Below are positions 8,018 to 15,386 of a stretch of 64,000 nucleotides of DNA, one piece after another (within the stretch, counting starts at the first letter, position 1; every line of letters begins with the position of its first letter). Below the pieces are notes generated by a model, which was not told where the DNA came from, did no database searches, and saw only the letters and a list, made by a program, of their open reading frames with translations. Position numbers and translations under genes: made by a program. The stretch is from Nocardia jejuensis NBRC 103114 (GTDB lineage: Bacteria > Actinomycetota > Actinomycetes > Mycobacteriales > Mycobacteriaceae), in the NCBI RefSeq assembly GCF_001613145.1, contig NZ_BDBU01000035.1, forward strand, positions 62,001 through 126,000, in the 5' to 3' direction.

Positions 8018-9100
8018 TCAGAACCGACGAGCGGAATTGAACGGGGAGGAACCCATGGGCGCGACCTGCACCGGGATGCCGAAGGTGGAGGCGTGCAGCA
8101 TCAGACCGTTGCCCGCGTAGATGCCGACGTGCGAGATATCGGAGTAGAAGAACACCACATCGCCGGGCTGCAGATCCTTCTCCGCCACCGGGGTGCCGTA
8201 CGTGGACTGCTGCTGGCTGGTGCGCGGGACGTTCTTGCCGACCTGATGGAACGCCCACTGCACCAGACCCGAGCAGTCGAACTGGTCGGGACCGACCGCG
8301 CCCCACACGTACGGTGCGCCGACGCGGGTGAGCCCGGCGGCGAGCGCGCTCGTGCCGCTGCCGGGAACCAGGCCCTGCAGCAGGGTGTCGCGATTGAAGC
8401 CGGGCGGGAACATGGAGCCGGCCAGAGCGGACTTGTCTCCGGCGGACAGCTGGCCCCAGGCGGCGATGACGCCCGCCATCGCGCCCTGCAGCGCCGAACG
8501 CTTGGTCTCGAGATCCGTGCGGACCGAGTTCGCCTTGTCGCTGGCCGAGCGCGCGACGTCGGCGGCGGTGCGGGCGGCGGTCTCGGCGGCGGTGGCCGCG
8601 TCGCTGACCGTCTTGTACTGGCTCAGTTGATCATTGGTGCGGGTGCCGACCAGATCCACGATGGACATCTGATCGAGCAGCTGCTGCGGCGAGCTACTCA
8701 CCAGCAGCGAGGTGAGGCGGTTGGTGCGACTGCCCAGCAGAGCCGAACTGGCGGCGCGGTCGATGACCGGCTGGAAGCGCTTGATCTCCGAGCGGGCTCC
8801 GTCGAGCACGGCGGCCGCGTCGGCCGCCTTGCGATCGGCGGAGTCCGCCACGGCGACCTTGGCGTCGAGGTCAGATTGGGCGTCGAGGGCCTGCTGGTTG
8901 AGCTGTTCGGACTCCCGCGACAGGTCGATCAGCCGCTGCACTGCTTCCCCAGCAGTGGCCGGTGCTGCGGCCGGATCGGCTGTCGCGGGTCCGACCCCGC
9001 AGGTACCGATGACTATGGCTCCGACCGTGAGCGCGCCGCCCACGATTCGCGTCGTGCGGTTGTCCCGCTTATGCGCTGCCGTCGTTGCCATGCGGTTCAT
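8018..9100 (-). CDS. NlpC/P60 peptidoglycan endopeptidase with coiled coil (Rv2190c/RipC-like)
   Basis: This 360-aa secreted protein should cleave D-Glu-mDAP bonds in peptidoglycan stems. It has a signal peptide ending near ATADPAAAP, a long alpha-helical coiled-coil region (residues about 50-235), and a C-terminal NlpC/P60 domain. That domain holds the catalytic Cys in FDCSGLVQWAF, the His in ISHVGIYAG and a further HASTFG segment. The layout matches RipC/Rv2190c, where the coiled coil controls access to the active site. Starts at 9100 and 9091 are both possible. Upstream it shares a 19-bp element with the next NlpC/P60 gene. Confidence 0.88.
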   Translation of the reverse strand: MNRMATTAAHKRDNRTTRIVGGALTVGAIVIGTCGVGPATADPAAAPATAGEAVQRLIDLSRESEQLNQQALDAQSDLDAKVAVADSADRKAADAAAVLDGARSEIKRFQPVIDRAASSALLGSRTNRLTSLLVSSSPQQLLDQMSIVDLVGTRTNDQLSQYKTVSDAATAAETAARTAADVARSASDKANSVRTDLETKRSALQGAMAGVIAAWGQLSAGDKSALAGSMFPPGFNRDTLLQGLVPGSGTSALAAGLTRVGAPYVWGAVGPDQFDCSGLVQWAFHQVGKNVPRTSQQQSTYGTPVAEKDLQPGDVVFFYSDISHVGIYAGNGLMLHASTFGIPVQVAPMGSSPFNSARRF

Positions 9101-9138
9101 TCACCACTGCCCGTTCTCTTACCCCGGTTGGAAAAGAA

Positions 9139-9157
9139 GGTCTCGATAAGATTACGA
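9139..9157 (-). promoter_or_regulatory. Shared promoter-like element, copy 1
   Basis: Read on the minus strand, this is TCGTAATCTT-ATCGAGACC. It matches a second copy at 9899-9917 (TCGTAATCTT-CCTGAGACC) upstream of the neighbouring NlpC/P60 gene at all but three positions. TAATCT could be a -10 hexamer with transcription starting near GAGACC, giving a short leader to the start at 9100. Confidence 0.5.
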
Positions 9158-9160
9158 AAC

Positions 9161-9205
9161 GGCGACCGCTCGTGTCCAGTAGGACACGGAATCATTACGG
9201 TCGCC
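9161..9205. promoter_or_regulatory. Two-part stem-loop between the NlpC/P60 genes
   Basis: GGCGACCG (9161-9168) pairs with CGGTCGCC (9198-9205). Inside it GTGTCC (9172-9177) pairs with GGACAC (9182-9187). It sits just upstream of the putative promoter of the downstream NlpC/P60 gene. It may be a terminator for the upstream gene (GTTTCGT follows on the minus strand) or an operator. Confidence 0.5.
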
Positions 9206-9213
9206 GCTTCGTT

Positions 9214-9232
9214 CGCAGGTCAGAGACCTGCG
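9214..9232. terminator. Hairpin downstream of the second NlpC/P60 gene
   Basis: CGCAGGTC-AGA-GACCTGCG is a perfect 8-bp stem 12 bp after the stop of the minus-strand gene at 9244. No T-tract follows on the minus strand, so it is at best a weak terminator. Confidence 0.4.
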
Positions 9233-9243
9233 TTTCGGGAACT

Positions 9244-9837
9244 TCAGGGACGCACAGCGCCTGCGAACGGCATCGAGGAGATCGGCGCGACCTTCACGGG
9301 CTGGCCGGAGGTCGAGGCGTGCACGACATTTCCGTCGCCGATGTACATGCCGGAGTGGCTGCCGCCGTAGAAGGACACGACGTCGCCGGGCTCGAGCTGG
9401 TCCATCGACACCGGGGTGCCGGCGTTCGCCTGGTCGTAGCTGGTGCGGGGCAGGCTCACACCGGCCTGCGCGTAGGACCACTGCATCAGGCCGGAGCAGT
9501 CGAAGGCGTTCGGGCCCGAGGCGCCGTACACGTACGGGTCGCCGACGCGGCTCAGCGCGGCGTCGACGGCCTGCTGGTGCACGTTGTTCTGCGGGGCGGC
9601 GGGTGCCGGGGCGGGCACCTCGACGCCGGGGATCGCCGGAATCTGAATCGGGATCGAGGTCGGCGCACCGGGAATCCCGGCGGGGATCTGAATCGCATCC
9701 GGCACGTCGAAGGTTCCGACGCCGGGGACGGTCACCGGCTGCGCCGACGCGGGAGTGGCGGGCAGCAGCAGCGCACTCAGCGTGGCAGCGCCGACGGCGC
9801 CGGCCGAGATGGCCCGCTTGACGGTGTTTGTCGCCAT
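9244..9837 (-). CDS. Short NlpC/P60 peptidoglycan hydrolase
   Basis: This 197-aa secreted enzyme has a signal peptide (SAGAVGAATLSALLLPATPASAQ) and a Pro/Ile/Val-rich linker (residues about 30-85). The C-terminal NlpC/P60 domain has Cys in FDCSGLMQWSY, His in GSHSGMYIG and the HASTSG segment. It lacks the coiled coil of its neighbour, so it resembles RipB/RipD-like short forms; the catalytic Cys is kept, unlike in RipD. ATG 9837 has GGAAG about 10 nt upstream. The two adjacent NlpC/P60 genes share a promoter element and probably act together in septal or side-wall remodelling. Confidence 0.87.
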   Translation of the reverse strand: MATNTVKRAISAGAVGAATLSALLLPATPASAQPVTVPGVGTFDVPDAIQIPAGIPGAPTSIPIQIPAIPGVEVPAPAPAAPQNNVHQQAVDAALSRVGDPYVYGASGPNAFDCSGLMQWSYAQAGVSLPRTSYDQANAGTPVSMDQLEPGDVVSFYGGSHSGMYIGDGNVVHASTSGQPVKVAPISSMPFAGAVRP

Positions 9838-9898
9838 GGTGAGGTACTTCCAATCTGCCCCGCGACGCCGCACCGGTTTGGTGCGTCGGACTCCGCGA

Positions 9899-9917
9899 GG
9901 TCTCAGGAAGATTACGA
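9899..9917 (-). promoter_or_regulatory. Shared promoter-like element, copy 2
   Basis: On the minus strand this reads TCGTAATCTT-CCTGAGACC, about 60 bp before ATG 9837. TTTACA lies 19 bp upstream of TAATCT and may be the -35 hexamer. The match with copy 1 at 9139-9157 suggests common control of the two wall hydrolases. Confidence 0.5.
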
Positions 9918-10244
9918 GCCGATAACGGTGGTTTGTAAAGCCGCGACCAACGCGGCATGGCCGGAAATTGTTACGCGGCGACATTTCGGTGCGACTAACG
10001 TCACAGCAATCACGAAACGATAACAGCGCCCGATTCGCCGGGAGCTTCCCGGCGGCTACCCGCCAGTAGCAAACGGGCCGCGAAGGCCGCCCCCGCCTGG
10101 GCGAATTGCACATAACACCTGGTCGACACCATCCTCGGCGACCTGGGCCGGAGCACGGGTCGCCACCGACACGCCCAACCGCCCGAGAGCTTGACAGCAC
10201 ACGGCAACAGCCCGCCCGAACTGATCAAGCGCCCTGCCCGAATT

Positions 10245-10261
10245 GATTCATTTTATGAATC
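10245..10261. promoter_or_regulatory. Palindrome GATTCA-N5-TGAATC
   Basis: This is a perfect 6-bp inverted repeat in the AT-rich island, 2 bp before a CRP/GlxR-like site. It is a candidate operator; no regulator can be named. Confidence 0.4.
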
Positions 10262-10263
10262 AC

Positions 10264-10279
10264 TGTGACCCTGGTCACA
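10264..10279. promoter_or_regulatory. CRP/GlxR-type binding site
   Basis: TGTGACC-CT-GGTCACA is a perfect 16-bp palindrome that fits the CRP-family consensus TGTGA-N6-TCACA used by actinobacterial CRP/GlxR proteins. It lies about 180 bp before the nuclease gene and about 430 bp before the divergent NlpC/P60 gene, so its target is uncertain. Confidence 0.6.
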
Positions 10280-10457
10280 TTCTTGCATATCCGCGCAATT
10301 CGGAGATTTCATCTCGAGAATCTCGATTCGATATACGGACATTTCCCCAGGTCGATATTCCACATCGGCATATCAAGTTTCCGTGTCGTGACCGGGAGAG
10401 CGTCGCGGCGGTCCGATCCGGCCGTCTTGTCGGACCCCCGCCCTACGCTTGCAGGCC

Positions 10458-12305
10458 GTGCCCCACCAGTTGGCCTTCGACGAGCTCGAAACCCCGCTCT
10501 ACGACACGACATTCGTGGTCGTCGACCTCGAAACCACCGGGACCAGCCCCGATGGCGACTCCATCACCGAGATCGGCGCGGTCAAGGTGCGCGGCGGGGA
10601 GGTGCTCGGCGAGTTCGCGACGTTGATCAACCCGGGCCGGGCCATCCCGCCACAGATCGTGCAGATCACCGGGATCACCACCGCCATGCTGGTGGACGCT
10701 CCGAATATCGAGGCGGTCCTGCCCGGATTCCTGGAGTTCGCCGCCGGGGCGGTGCTGGTCGCGCACAACGCCCGATTCGATACCGGGTTCCTGCGCGCGG
10801 CCGCGGCCCGGTGCGAGACCGCGTGGCCCGCTTTCCAGGTGCTGTGCACGGTGCAGCTGGCGCGGCGGGTGCTCACCCGCGACGAAGCGCCCTCGGTGAA
10901 GCTCGAGATGCTGGCGCAGATCCTCGGCTCGGAGACCCGGCCCACGCACCGCGCGCTGGACGACGCCCGCGCGACGGTGGACGTCCTGCACGCGCTCATC
11001 GCCCGGGTCGGCAATCAGGGCGTGCACAGTCTCACCGAGCTGCTGGACTATCTGCCCGAGGTGACCCGCCGCCAACGCGCCAAACGGGTTATCGCGACCG
11101 ATCTTCCGGCCACTCCCGGCGTGTATCTGTTCCGGGGCCCCTCCGATGAAGTCCTATATATAGGAACCGCGGTGAATCTTCGCCGCCGCGTTCGCAACTA
11201 CTTCACCGGATCGGACACCCGTCCCCGCATCCGCGAGATGGTGCAGCTGGCCACCCGGGTCGATCACGTCGAGTGCGCGCACGGGCTGGAAGCCGGTGTG
11301 CGCGAACTGCGTCTGCTGCTCGCGCACACCCCGCCGTACAACCGCCGCTCGAAGTTCCCGCAGCGCGCCTGGTGGCTCACCCTCACCGACGAGCCCTTCC
11401 CCCGTTTCACCGTCTCCCGCTCACCGACCCGAGATGCCCTGGGCCCCTTCACCTCCCGCGCCGACGCCCTCGAGGTGGCGGCCACCGTCGCCGAGACCGC
11501 GGGCCTGCGCACCTGCACGACCCGCATCCCCCGATCCGGCCGCCACGAATGCCCGCCGGCCATCGTCGGAGGTTGCCCCGCGAGCACTCACAACGCACCC
11601 CTATATATAGAGGAGTACGAACCGGTCCCCACGGCCGTGCGCGCCCTCTTCTCCGGCGAGAGCGACGCCCTGCTGCACGAGATTCGAGACAAACTCGAAA
11701 CACTCTCCACCGCAGAGCATTTCGAAGCCGCCGCCCGCCTGCGCGACCGCACCCTCACCGTCATCAAGGCGCTGCGCCGCACTCAGCGCCTCACCGCCCT
11801 GGCCCGCATCCCCGAACTCGTCGCCGCCCACCCCGACGGCGCGGGCGGCTGGGAGTTCGCGATCATCCGCCACGCCCGCCTCGCCGCCGCCGGCACCGCC
11901 CGCCGCGGCACCTCCCCCATGCTCGTCGTCGAGCACCTGGTCGCCGCCGCCGAAACGGTGATCCCGACCCCCGTCCCCCACTCCCCGTCCACAGCGAACA
12001 ACCCCACCCCGGCGAACGCCCCCTCCTATCCCCCACTGCGAGGAGCCCTCCCGGAAGAGGCCTCCCTCCTGACCCGCTGGCTCGAACAACCCGGCACCCG
12101 AATAGTCCGCACCACCGACGGCTACGCCGAACCCCGCCTCAGCGCCGGCTCCTGGCTCGCCTGGGCCGCCCGCGCCGAAGCCGCCGCCGCGGTCACAGAA
12201 CCGAGCACCCCAGAGAGGCCGGGGCCCGTAGTTCTGCCCACCTCAGCGATAACGGATCATGTCGAACCCGTTGTGGGATCCGATATGAACGGAACCGCCC
12301 CGTAA
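10458..12305 (+). CDS. DEDDh exonuclease fused to UvrC-like GIY-YIG module (Rv2191-like)
   Basis: This 615-aa protein joins a DnaQ-like 3'-5' exonuclease to the N-terminal part of UvrC. Exonuclease motifs are VDLETTG near residue 21, HNARFDTGF near 105 and HRALDDAR near 165. The GIY-YIG domain starts at PGVYLF near residue 220 with LYIGTAVNLRRRVRNYF. A UVR-like helical pair (LSTAEHFEAAARLRD) is near residue 415. The C-terminal endonuclease half of UvrC is missing. GTG 10458 is likely the start: no good ribosome site precedes it, and TACGCT (10444-10449) is placed for a leaderless transcript. It probably acts in DNA repair; the substrate is unknown. Confidence 0.88.
   Translation: MPHQLAFDELETPLYDTTFVVVDLETTGTSPDGDSITEIGAVKVRGGEVLGEFATLINPGRAIPPQIVQITGITTAMLVDAPNIEAVLPGFLEFAAGAVLVAHNARFDTGFLRAAAARCETAWPAFQVLCTVQLARRVLTRDEAPSVKLEMLAQILGSETRPTHRALDDARATVDVLHALIARVGNQGVHSLTELLDYLPEVTRRQRAKRVIATDLPATPGVYLFRGPSDEVLYIGTAVNLRRRVRNYFTGSDTRPRIREMVQLATRVDHVECAHGLEAGVRELRLLLAHTPPYNRRSKFPQRAWWLTLTDEPFPRFTVSRSPTRDALGPFTSRADALEVAATVAETAGLRTCTTRIPRSGRHECPPAIVGGCPASTHNAPLYIEEYEPVPTAVRALFSGESDALLHEIRDKLETLSTAEHFEAAARLRDRTLTVIKALRRTQRLTALARIPELVAAHPDGAGGWEFAIIRHARLAAAGTARRGTSPMLVVEHLVAAAETVIPTPVPHSPSTANNPTPANAPSYPPLRGALPEEASLLTRWLEQPGTRIVRTTDGYAEPRLSAGSWLAWAARAEAAAAVTEPSTPERPGPVVLPTSAITDHVEPVVGSDMNGTAP
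11152..11165. other. Rare-codon AT palindrome within the nuclease gene, site 1
   Basis: TCCTATATATAGGA is a perfect 14-bp palindrome inside a GC-rich gene. It encodes Leu-Tyr-Ile with the codons CTA-TAT-ATA, two of which are very rare in such genomes. The same triplet recurs at 11601-11609. Confidence 0.7.
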
Positions 12306-12464
12306 TGAGCAAGGAATGGTGTGCGGCGATACCCGGAGTACGAGTACCGACGCCACCACGGCGAGTTGGATTTCGGCTCATTCCCCCGGGACGGGCCGCG
12401 GCCGGCGCATGGCGGGTGTGGTCCCCACCGATGTTCCCGCTTGCTCCGGTGAGAGGTAGACCGC

Positions 12465-13604
12465 TCAACCCAACTGCGCGAAGAACTTCCGGATATCCGC
12501 GACCAGCACCTGCGGCGCCTCGTGCGCCGCGTAGTGCCCCGCCGCATCGTTCGCCCCGCCTCCGGTCACCCCGATGTCGTACGAGTTCCAGCTCACGATG
12601 TTCTTGTGATCCCGCTCGGCGAACCGCCGGATGGACTGGAAGTCACCCTTGAACATGGCCAGTCCGGTCGGCACGGTGGTCGGCTCGCTCGGGTGCTCGG
12701 TGGCGTGCGCGTCCTCGTAGTAGAACCGGGTCGAGGATCCGGCGGTCCCGGTGAGCCAGTACAGCGCGACGTTGCCGATGACGAACTCGTCGTCCAGGCT
12801 CTCGCCCATCAGCTGCACGTTCCAGCCGAGCAGCCCCAGCGGCGAGTCGCTCAGCGCGTAGGCGATGGTCTGCGGCTGCTGGCTCAGGAAGGTGTTGAAC
12901 GCCATCTTGTTCTCGTGGAACCACTGCAGGTGCCCCAGCGCCGCCATGTCCTCCCCCGACATGCCCTCGAATTCGGCCGGGTCGCCGGACGGGAACGAGA
13001 ACAGCTGCGTCACATGGACTCCCGCGACCCGATCCGGGGCGATGCGCCCGAGTTCGGGGGCGATCATGGAGCCGGCGTCGTTGCCGATGGCGCCGTAGCG
13101 CTCGTAGCCGAGCAGGCTCATCAGCTCCGCCCAGGCGCGGGCGGTGCGGTAGCGGTTCCAGCCGGTGCTGCGGGTCGGGCCGGAGAAGCCGAAGCCCGGC
13201 AGCGACGGGATGACCAGGTGGAAGGCGGGCTGATCGGCGGATTCGGGTTCGGTGAGCGCCTCGATGACGTCCAGGAACTCCAGCACCGAGCCGGGCCAGC
13301 CGTGGGTGAGCACCACCGGCAGCGCGTCCTCCCGCGAGGATCGCACGTGCAGGAAGTGGATGTCCTCCCCGTCGATCTCGGCGGTGAACTGCGGGTAGGC
13401 GTTGAGCTTGGCTTCCAGTGCCCGCCAGTCGAATTCGTTCAGCCAGTACTCCGCGAGGGCCCGCACCCGATCGCCGGGAACGCCGTACGAGTCACCGACC
13501 CCGGCCAGCTCGTTCGGGTAGAGCGCCTTGCGCAGCCGCTCGGCCAGATCGTCGAGCTGCGCCTGCGGAACGTCGATGAGGAAGGGGCGGACGGTGGCGT
13601 TCAT
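12465..13604 (-). CDS. Epoxide hydrolase family alpha/beta hydrolase
   Basis: This 379-aa protein has the EHN domain typical of microsomal-type epoxide hydrolases (residues 1-100, ending near FLHVRSS). The alpha/beta hydrolase core follows. HGWPGSVLEF near residue 118 forms the oxyanion site, GNDAGSMIAPELG near 198 carries the nucleophile Asp, and AHEAP near 362 is the likely catalytic His. It should open epoxides to diols in the cytoplasm; the natural substrate is unknown. The promoter region (13620-13668) holds an inverted repeat. The gene interrupts the Rv2191-bc1 synteny and is probably an insertion. Confidence 0.85.
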   Translation of the reverse strand: MNATVRPFLIDVPQAQLDDLAERLRKALYPNELAGVGDSYGVPGDRVRALAEYWLNEFDWRALEAKLNAYPQFTAEIDGEDIHFLHVRSSREDALPVVLTHGWPGSVLEFLDVIEALTEPESADQPAFHLVIPSLPGFGFSGPTRSTGWNRYRTARAWAELMSLLGYERYGAIGNDAGSMIAPELGRIAPDRVAGVHVTQLFSFPSGDPAEFEGMSGEDMAALGHLQWFHENKMAFNTFLSQQPQTIAYALSDSPLGLLGWNVQLMGESLDDEFVIGNVALYWLTGTAGSSTRFYYEDAHATEHPSEPTTVPTGLAMFKGDFQSIRRFAERDHKNIVSWNSYDIGVTGGGANDAAGHYAAHEAPQVLVADIRKFFAQLG

Positions 13605-13619
13605 GAGATTCTCCCTGTT

Positions 13620-13668
13620 GGAACGGAATGTTTTGTTCTGTTCAAAGAGTAGCAGAATGATCCGTTCC
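13620..13668 (-). promoter_or_regulatory. Promoter and inverted repeat before the epoxide hydrolase
   Basis: GGAACGGA (13620-13627) and TCCGTTCC (13661-13668) form a perfect 8-bp inverted repeat. On the minus strand TTGAAA is followed after 18 bp by TACTCT, a plausible sigma-70 type promoter lying between the arms. No regulator gene is adjacent. Confidence 0.5.
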
Positions 13669-13713
13669 GTTTCAACCCCTGCGCGCAGAAAACCCGAACC
13701 CCCTCGAACACAA

Positions 13714-13747
13714 GAAGGCCCCGAGTCGAAAACGACTCGGGGCCTTC
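13714..13747. terminator. Intrinsic terminator after qcrB
   Basis: This is a perfect 15-bp stem (13714-13728 with 13733-13747) with an AAAA loop. It lies 14 bp past the minus-strand qcrB stop. Its arm GGCCCCGAGTCG is identical to that of the terminator at 31344-31377. Confidence 0.85.
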
Positions 13748-13760
13748 CGGTTGTTCACCC

Positions 13761-15386
13761 TCAGTGGCTGGAGTTCTCCGAGCCACGGGCTTCGTTCTGA
13801 GCGCTTTCCAGCGCCTTCAGCATGTCGTGCTCTTCCTTGTGCGCGAGTTCGGCGTTCTGCTCGATCTCGTTGTGCGGGTCGGCCCGCAGGAAGGAACCCG
13901 TACCGGGCTTGCCGGCCAGACCCAGCTTGGACATCTTCTTGGGCACCGGGGCGCCCTGATACTCCAGCGGGATCGGGTGGCCGTGCGAATCGACCGGTCC
14001 CAGCGGCTGGTGGATCTCGATGTACTCACCGTGCGGCAGGCGCTTGATGACACCGGTCTCGATGCCGTGCTCGAGCACCGCGCGGTCGCTGCGCTGCAGA
14101 CCCAGGCAGAACCGGTACGCCGCGAAGTACGCGAGCGGCGGCAGCACCAGCAGGCCGATGCGGAAGATCCAGGTGGTGGCGTTCAACGAGATGTTGAACT
14201 TCAGCGCCAGGATGTCGTTCACACAGGCCAGGGTCAGCACCAGGTAGAAGGCGATGGACATGGCGCCGATGGCGGTACGGACCGGCACGTCGCGAGGACG
14301 CTGCAGGATGTTGTGCCGCGCGGTGTCGCCGGTGAGGCGCTTCTCGATCCAGGGGTAGATCACCAGGACGGTGAACACCAGACCCATGATGAGCGCGACC
14401 CAGAACGCGGCCGGAACCGTGTGACCCCAGAAGTAGAGCTCCCACGGCGGCATGAGGCGGGCCATGCCATCGGTCCACATCATGTAGAAGTCCGGCTGCG
14501 AACCCGCGGAGACCTGAGACGGGTTGTACGGACCCAGGTTCCAGATCGGGTTGATCTGCAGCACGCCACCCATGAGGGCGACCACGCCGAGCGTGAAGGC
14601 GAAGAACGCGCCCTGATCCGAGGCGAACACCGGCACGATGCGCGCGCCGACGACGTTCTTCTCGGTGCGGCCCGGTCCGGGGAACTGGGTGTGCTTCTGG
14701 TACCAGACCAGCGCGACGTGCGCACCGATCAGCGCCAGGATGATGCCCGGAAGCAGCAGCACGTGCGCGATGTACAGGCGCGGGATGATGATCGTGCCCG
14801 GGAAGTCACCGGCGAAGATCAGCCAGTGCAGCCAGGTGCCGATCACCGGCACGCCGATGGTGATGCCCGAGAACGCCGCGCGCAGACCGGTACCCGAGAG
14901 CAGGTCGTCCGGGAGCGAGTAGCCGAAGAAGCCCTCGAACATCGCCAGGATGAGCAGCAGCGAGCCGATCACCCAGTTCGCCTCACGCGGCTTGCGGAAC
15001 GCGCCGGTGAAGAAGATGCGGAACAGGTGAATGATGATCGACGCCGCGAAGAGCAGTGCCGCCCAGTGGTGCACCTGACGGACGAACAGACCGCCGCGCA
15101 CCTCGAAGGAGATGTTGAGCGAGGTCTCGTAGGCCCGCGACATGGTGACGCCGCGCAGCGGCTGGTACACGCCGTTGTAGACGGTCTCACTCATGGACGG
15201 ATCGAAGAACAGCGTCAGGTACACACCCGACAGCAGCAGGATGATGAACGCGTAGAGCGCGACCTCACCCAGCAGGAACGACCAGTGGGTCGGGAAGACC
15301 TTGTTGATCGAGCGCTTGAGGAACGTAGCGCCGCGGTAGCGCTCGTCCAGTTCATTGGCCTGCGTGGCCGCTTTGCTAGGACTCAT
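13761..15386 (-). CDS. qcrB: Cytochrome bc1 complex cytochrome b subunit
   Basis: This 541-aa membrane protein oxidises menaquinol in the bc1-aa3 supercomplex. About eight to nine membrane helices are visible. Likely heme ligands are His106 and His120 (spacing 14), and His208 and His223 (spacing 15, as in the cytochrome b6 type). The quinol-site PEWY motif appears as PDFY near residue 300. The C-terminus has a hydrophilic extension typical of actinobacteria. ATG 15386 overlaps the qcrA stop. It corresponds to Rv2196. Confidence 0.95.
   Translation of the reverse strand: MSPSKAATQANELDERYRGATFLKRSINKVFPTHWSFLLGEVALYAFIILLLSGVYLTLFFDPSMSETVYNGVYQPLRGVTMSRAYETSLNISFEVRGGLFVRQVHHWAALLFAASIIIHLFRIFFTGAFRKPREANWVIGSLLLILAMFEGFFGYSLPDDLLSGTGLRAAFSGITIGVPVIGTWLHWLIFAGDFPGTIIIPRLYIAHVLLLPGIILALIGAHVALVWYQKHTQFPGPGRTEKNVVGARIVPVFASDQGAFFAFTLGVVALMGGVLQINPIWNLGPYNPSQVSAGSQPDFYMMWTDGMARLMPPWELYFWGHTVPAAFWVALIMGLVFTVLVIYPWIEKRLTGDTARHNILQRPRDVPVRTAIGAMSIAFYLVLTLACVNDILALKFNISLNATTWIFRIGLLVLPPLAYFAAYRFCLGLQRSDRAVLEHGIETGVIKRLPHGEYIEIHQPLGPVDSHGHPIPLEYQGAPVPKKMSKLGLAGKPGTGSFLRADPHNEIEQNAELAHKEEHDMLKALESAQNEARGSENSSH

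Larger units (their letters stand above)
9838..10457. other. Long intergenic region with AT-rich island
   Basis: This 620-bp gap separates two divergent genes. Near the NlpC/P60 gene it carries the shared promoter element (9899-9917) and a hairpin of the form CGCCGGGA-GCT-TCCCGGCG. At 10240-10380 there is an unusually AT-rich island holding two adjacent palindromes (see separate entries). I searched by eye for the ydaO-type c-di-AMP riboswitch often found before cell-wall hydrolases and did not find its conserved core. Confidence 0.5.

Noticed and set aside
9838..10240. Possible ydaO-type c-di-AMP riboswitch before the NlpC/P60 gene
   Set aside because: Such riboswitches precede wall hydrolases in many actinobacteria, but I could not find the conserved core sequences on the minus strand; only simple hairpins are present. 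A covariance-model search would settle it.
10458..12305. True UvrC of nucleotide excision repair
   Set aside because: It has an N-terminal DnaQ-like exonuclease and only the GIY-YIG/UVR part, without the C-terminal RNase H-like nuclease and HhH domains. The housekeeping uvrC should be elsewhere.
12304..12652. An open frame starting in the stop codon of the nuclease gene
   Set aside because: It runs into the antisense of the epoxide hydrolase gene with Arg/Pro-rich sequence typical of shadow frames.
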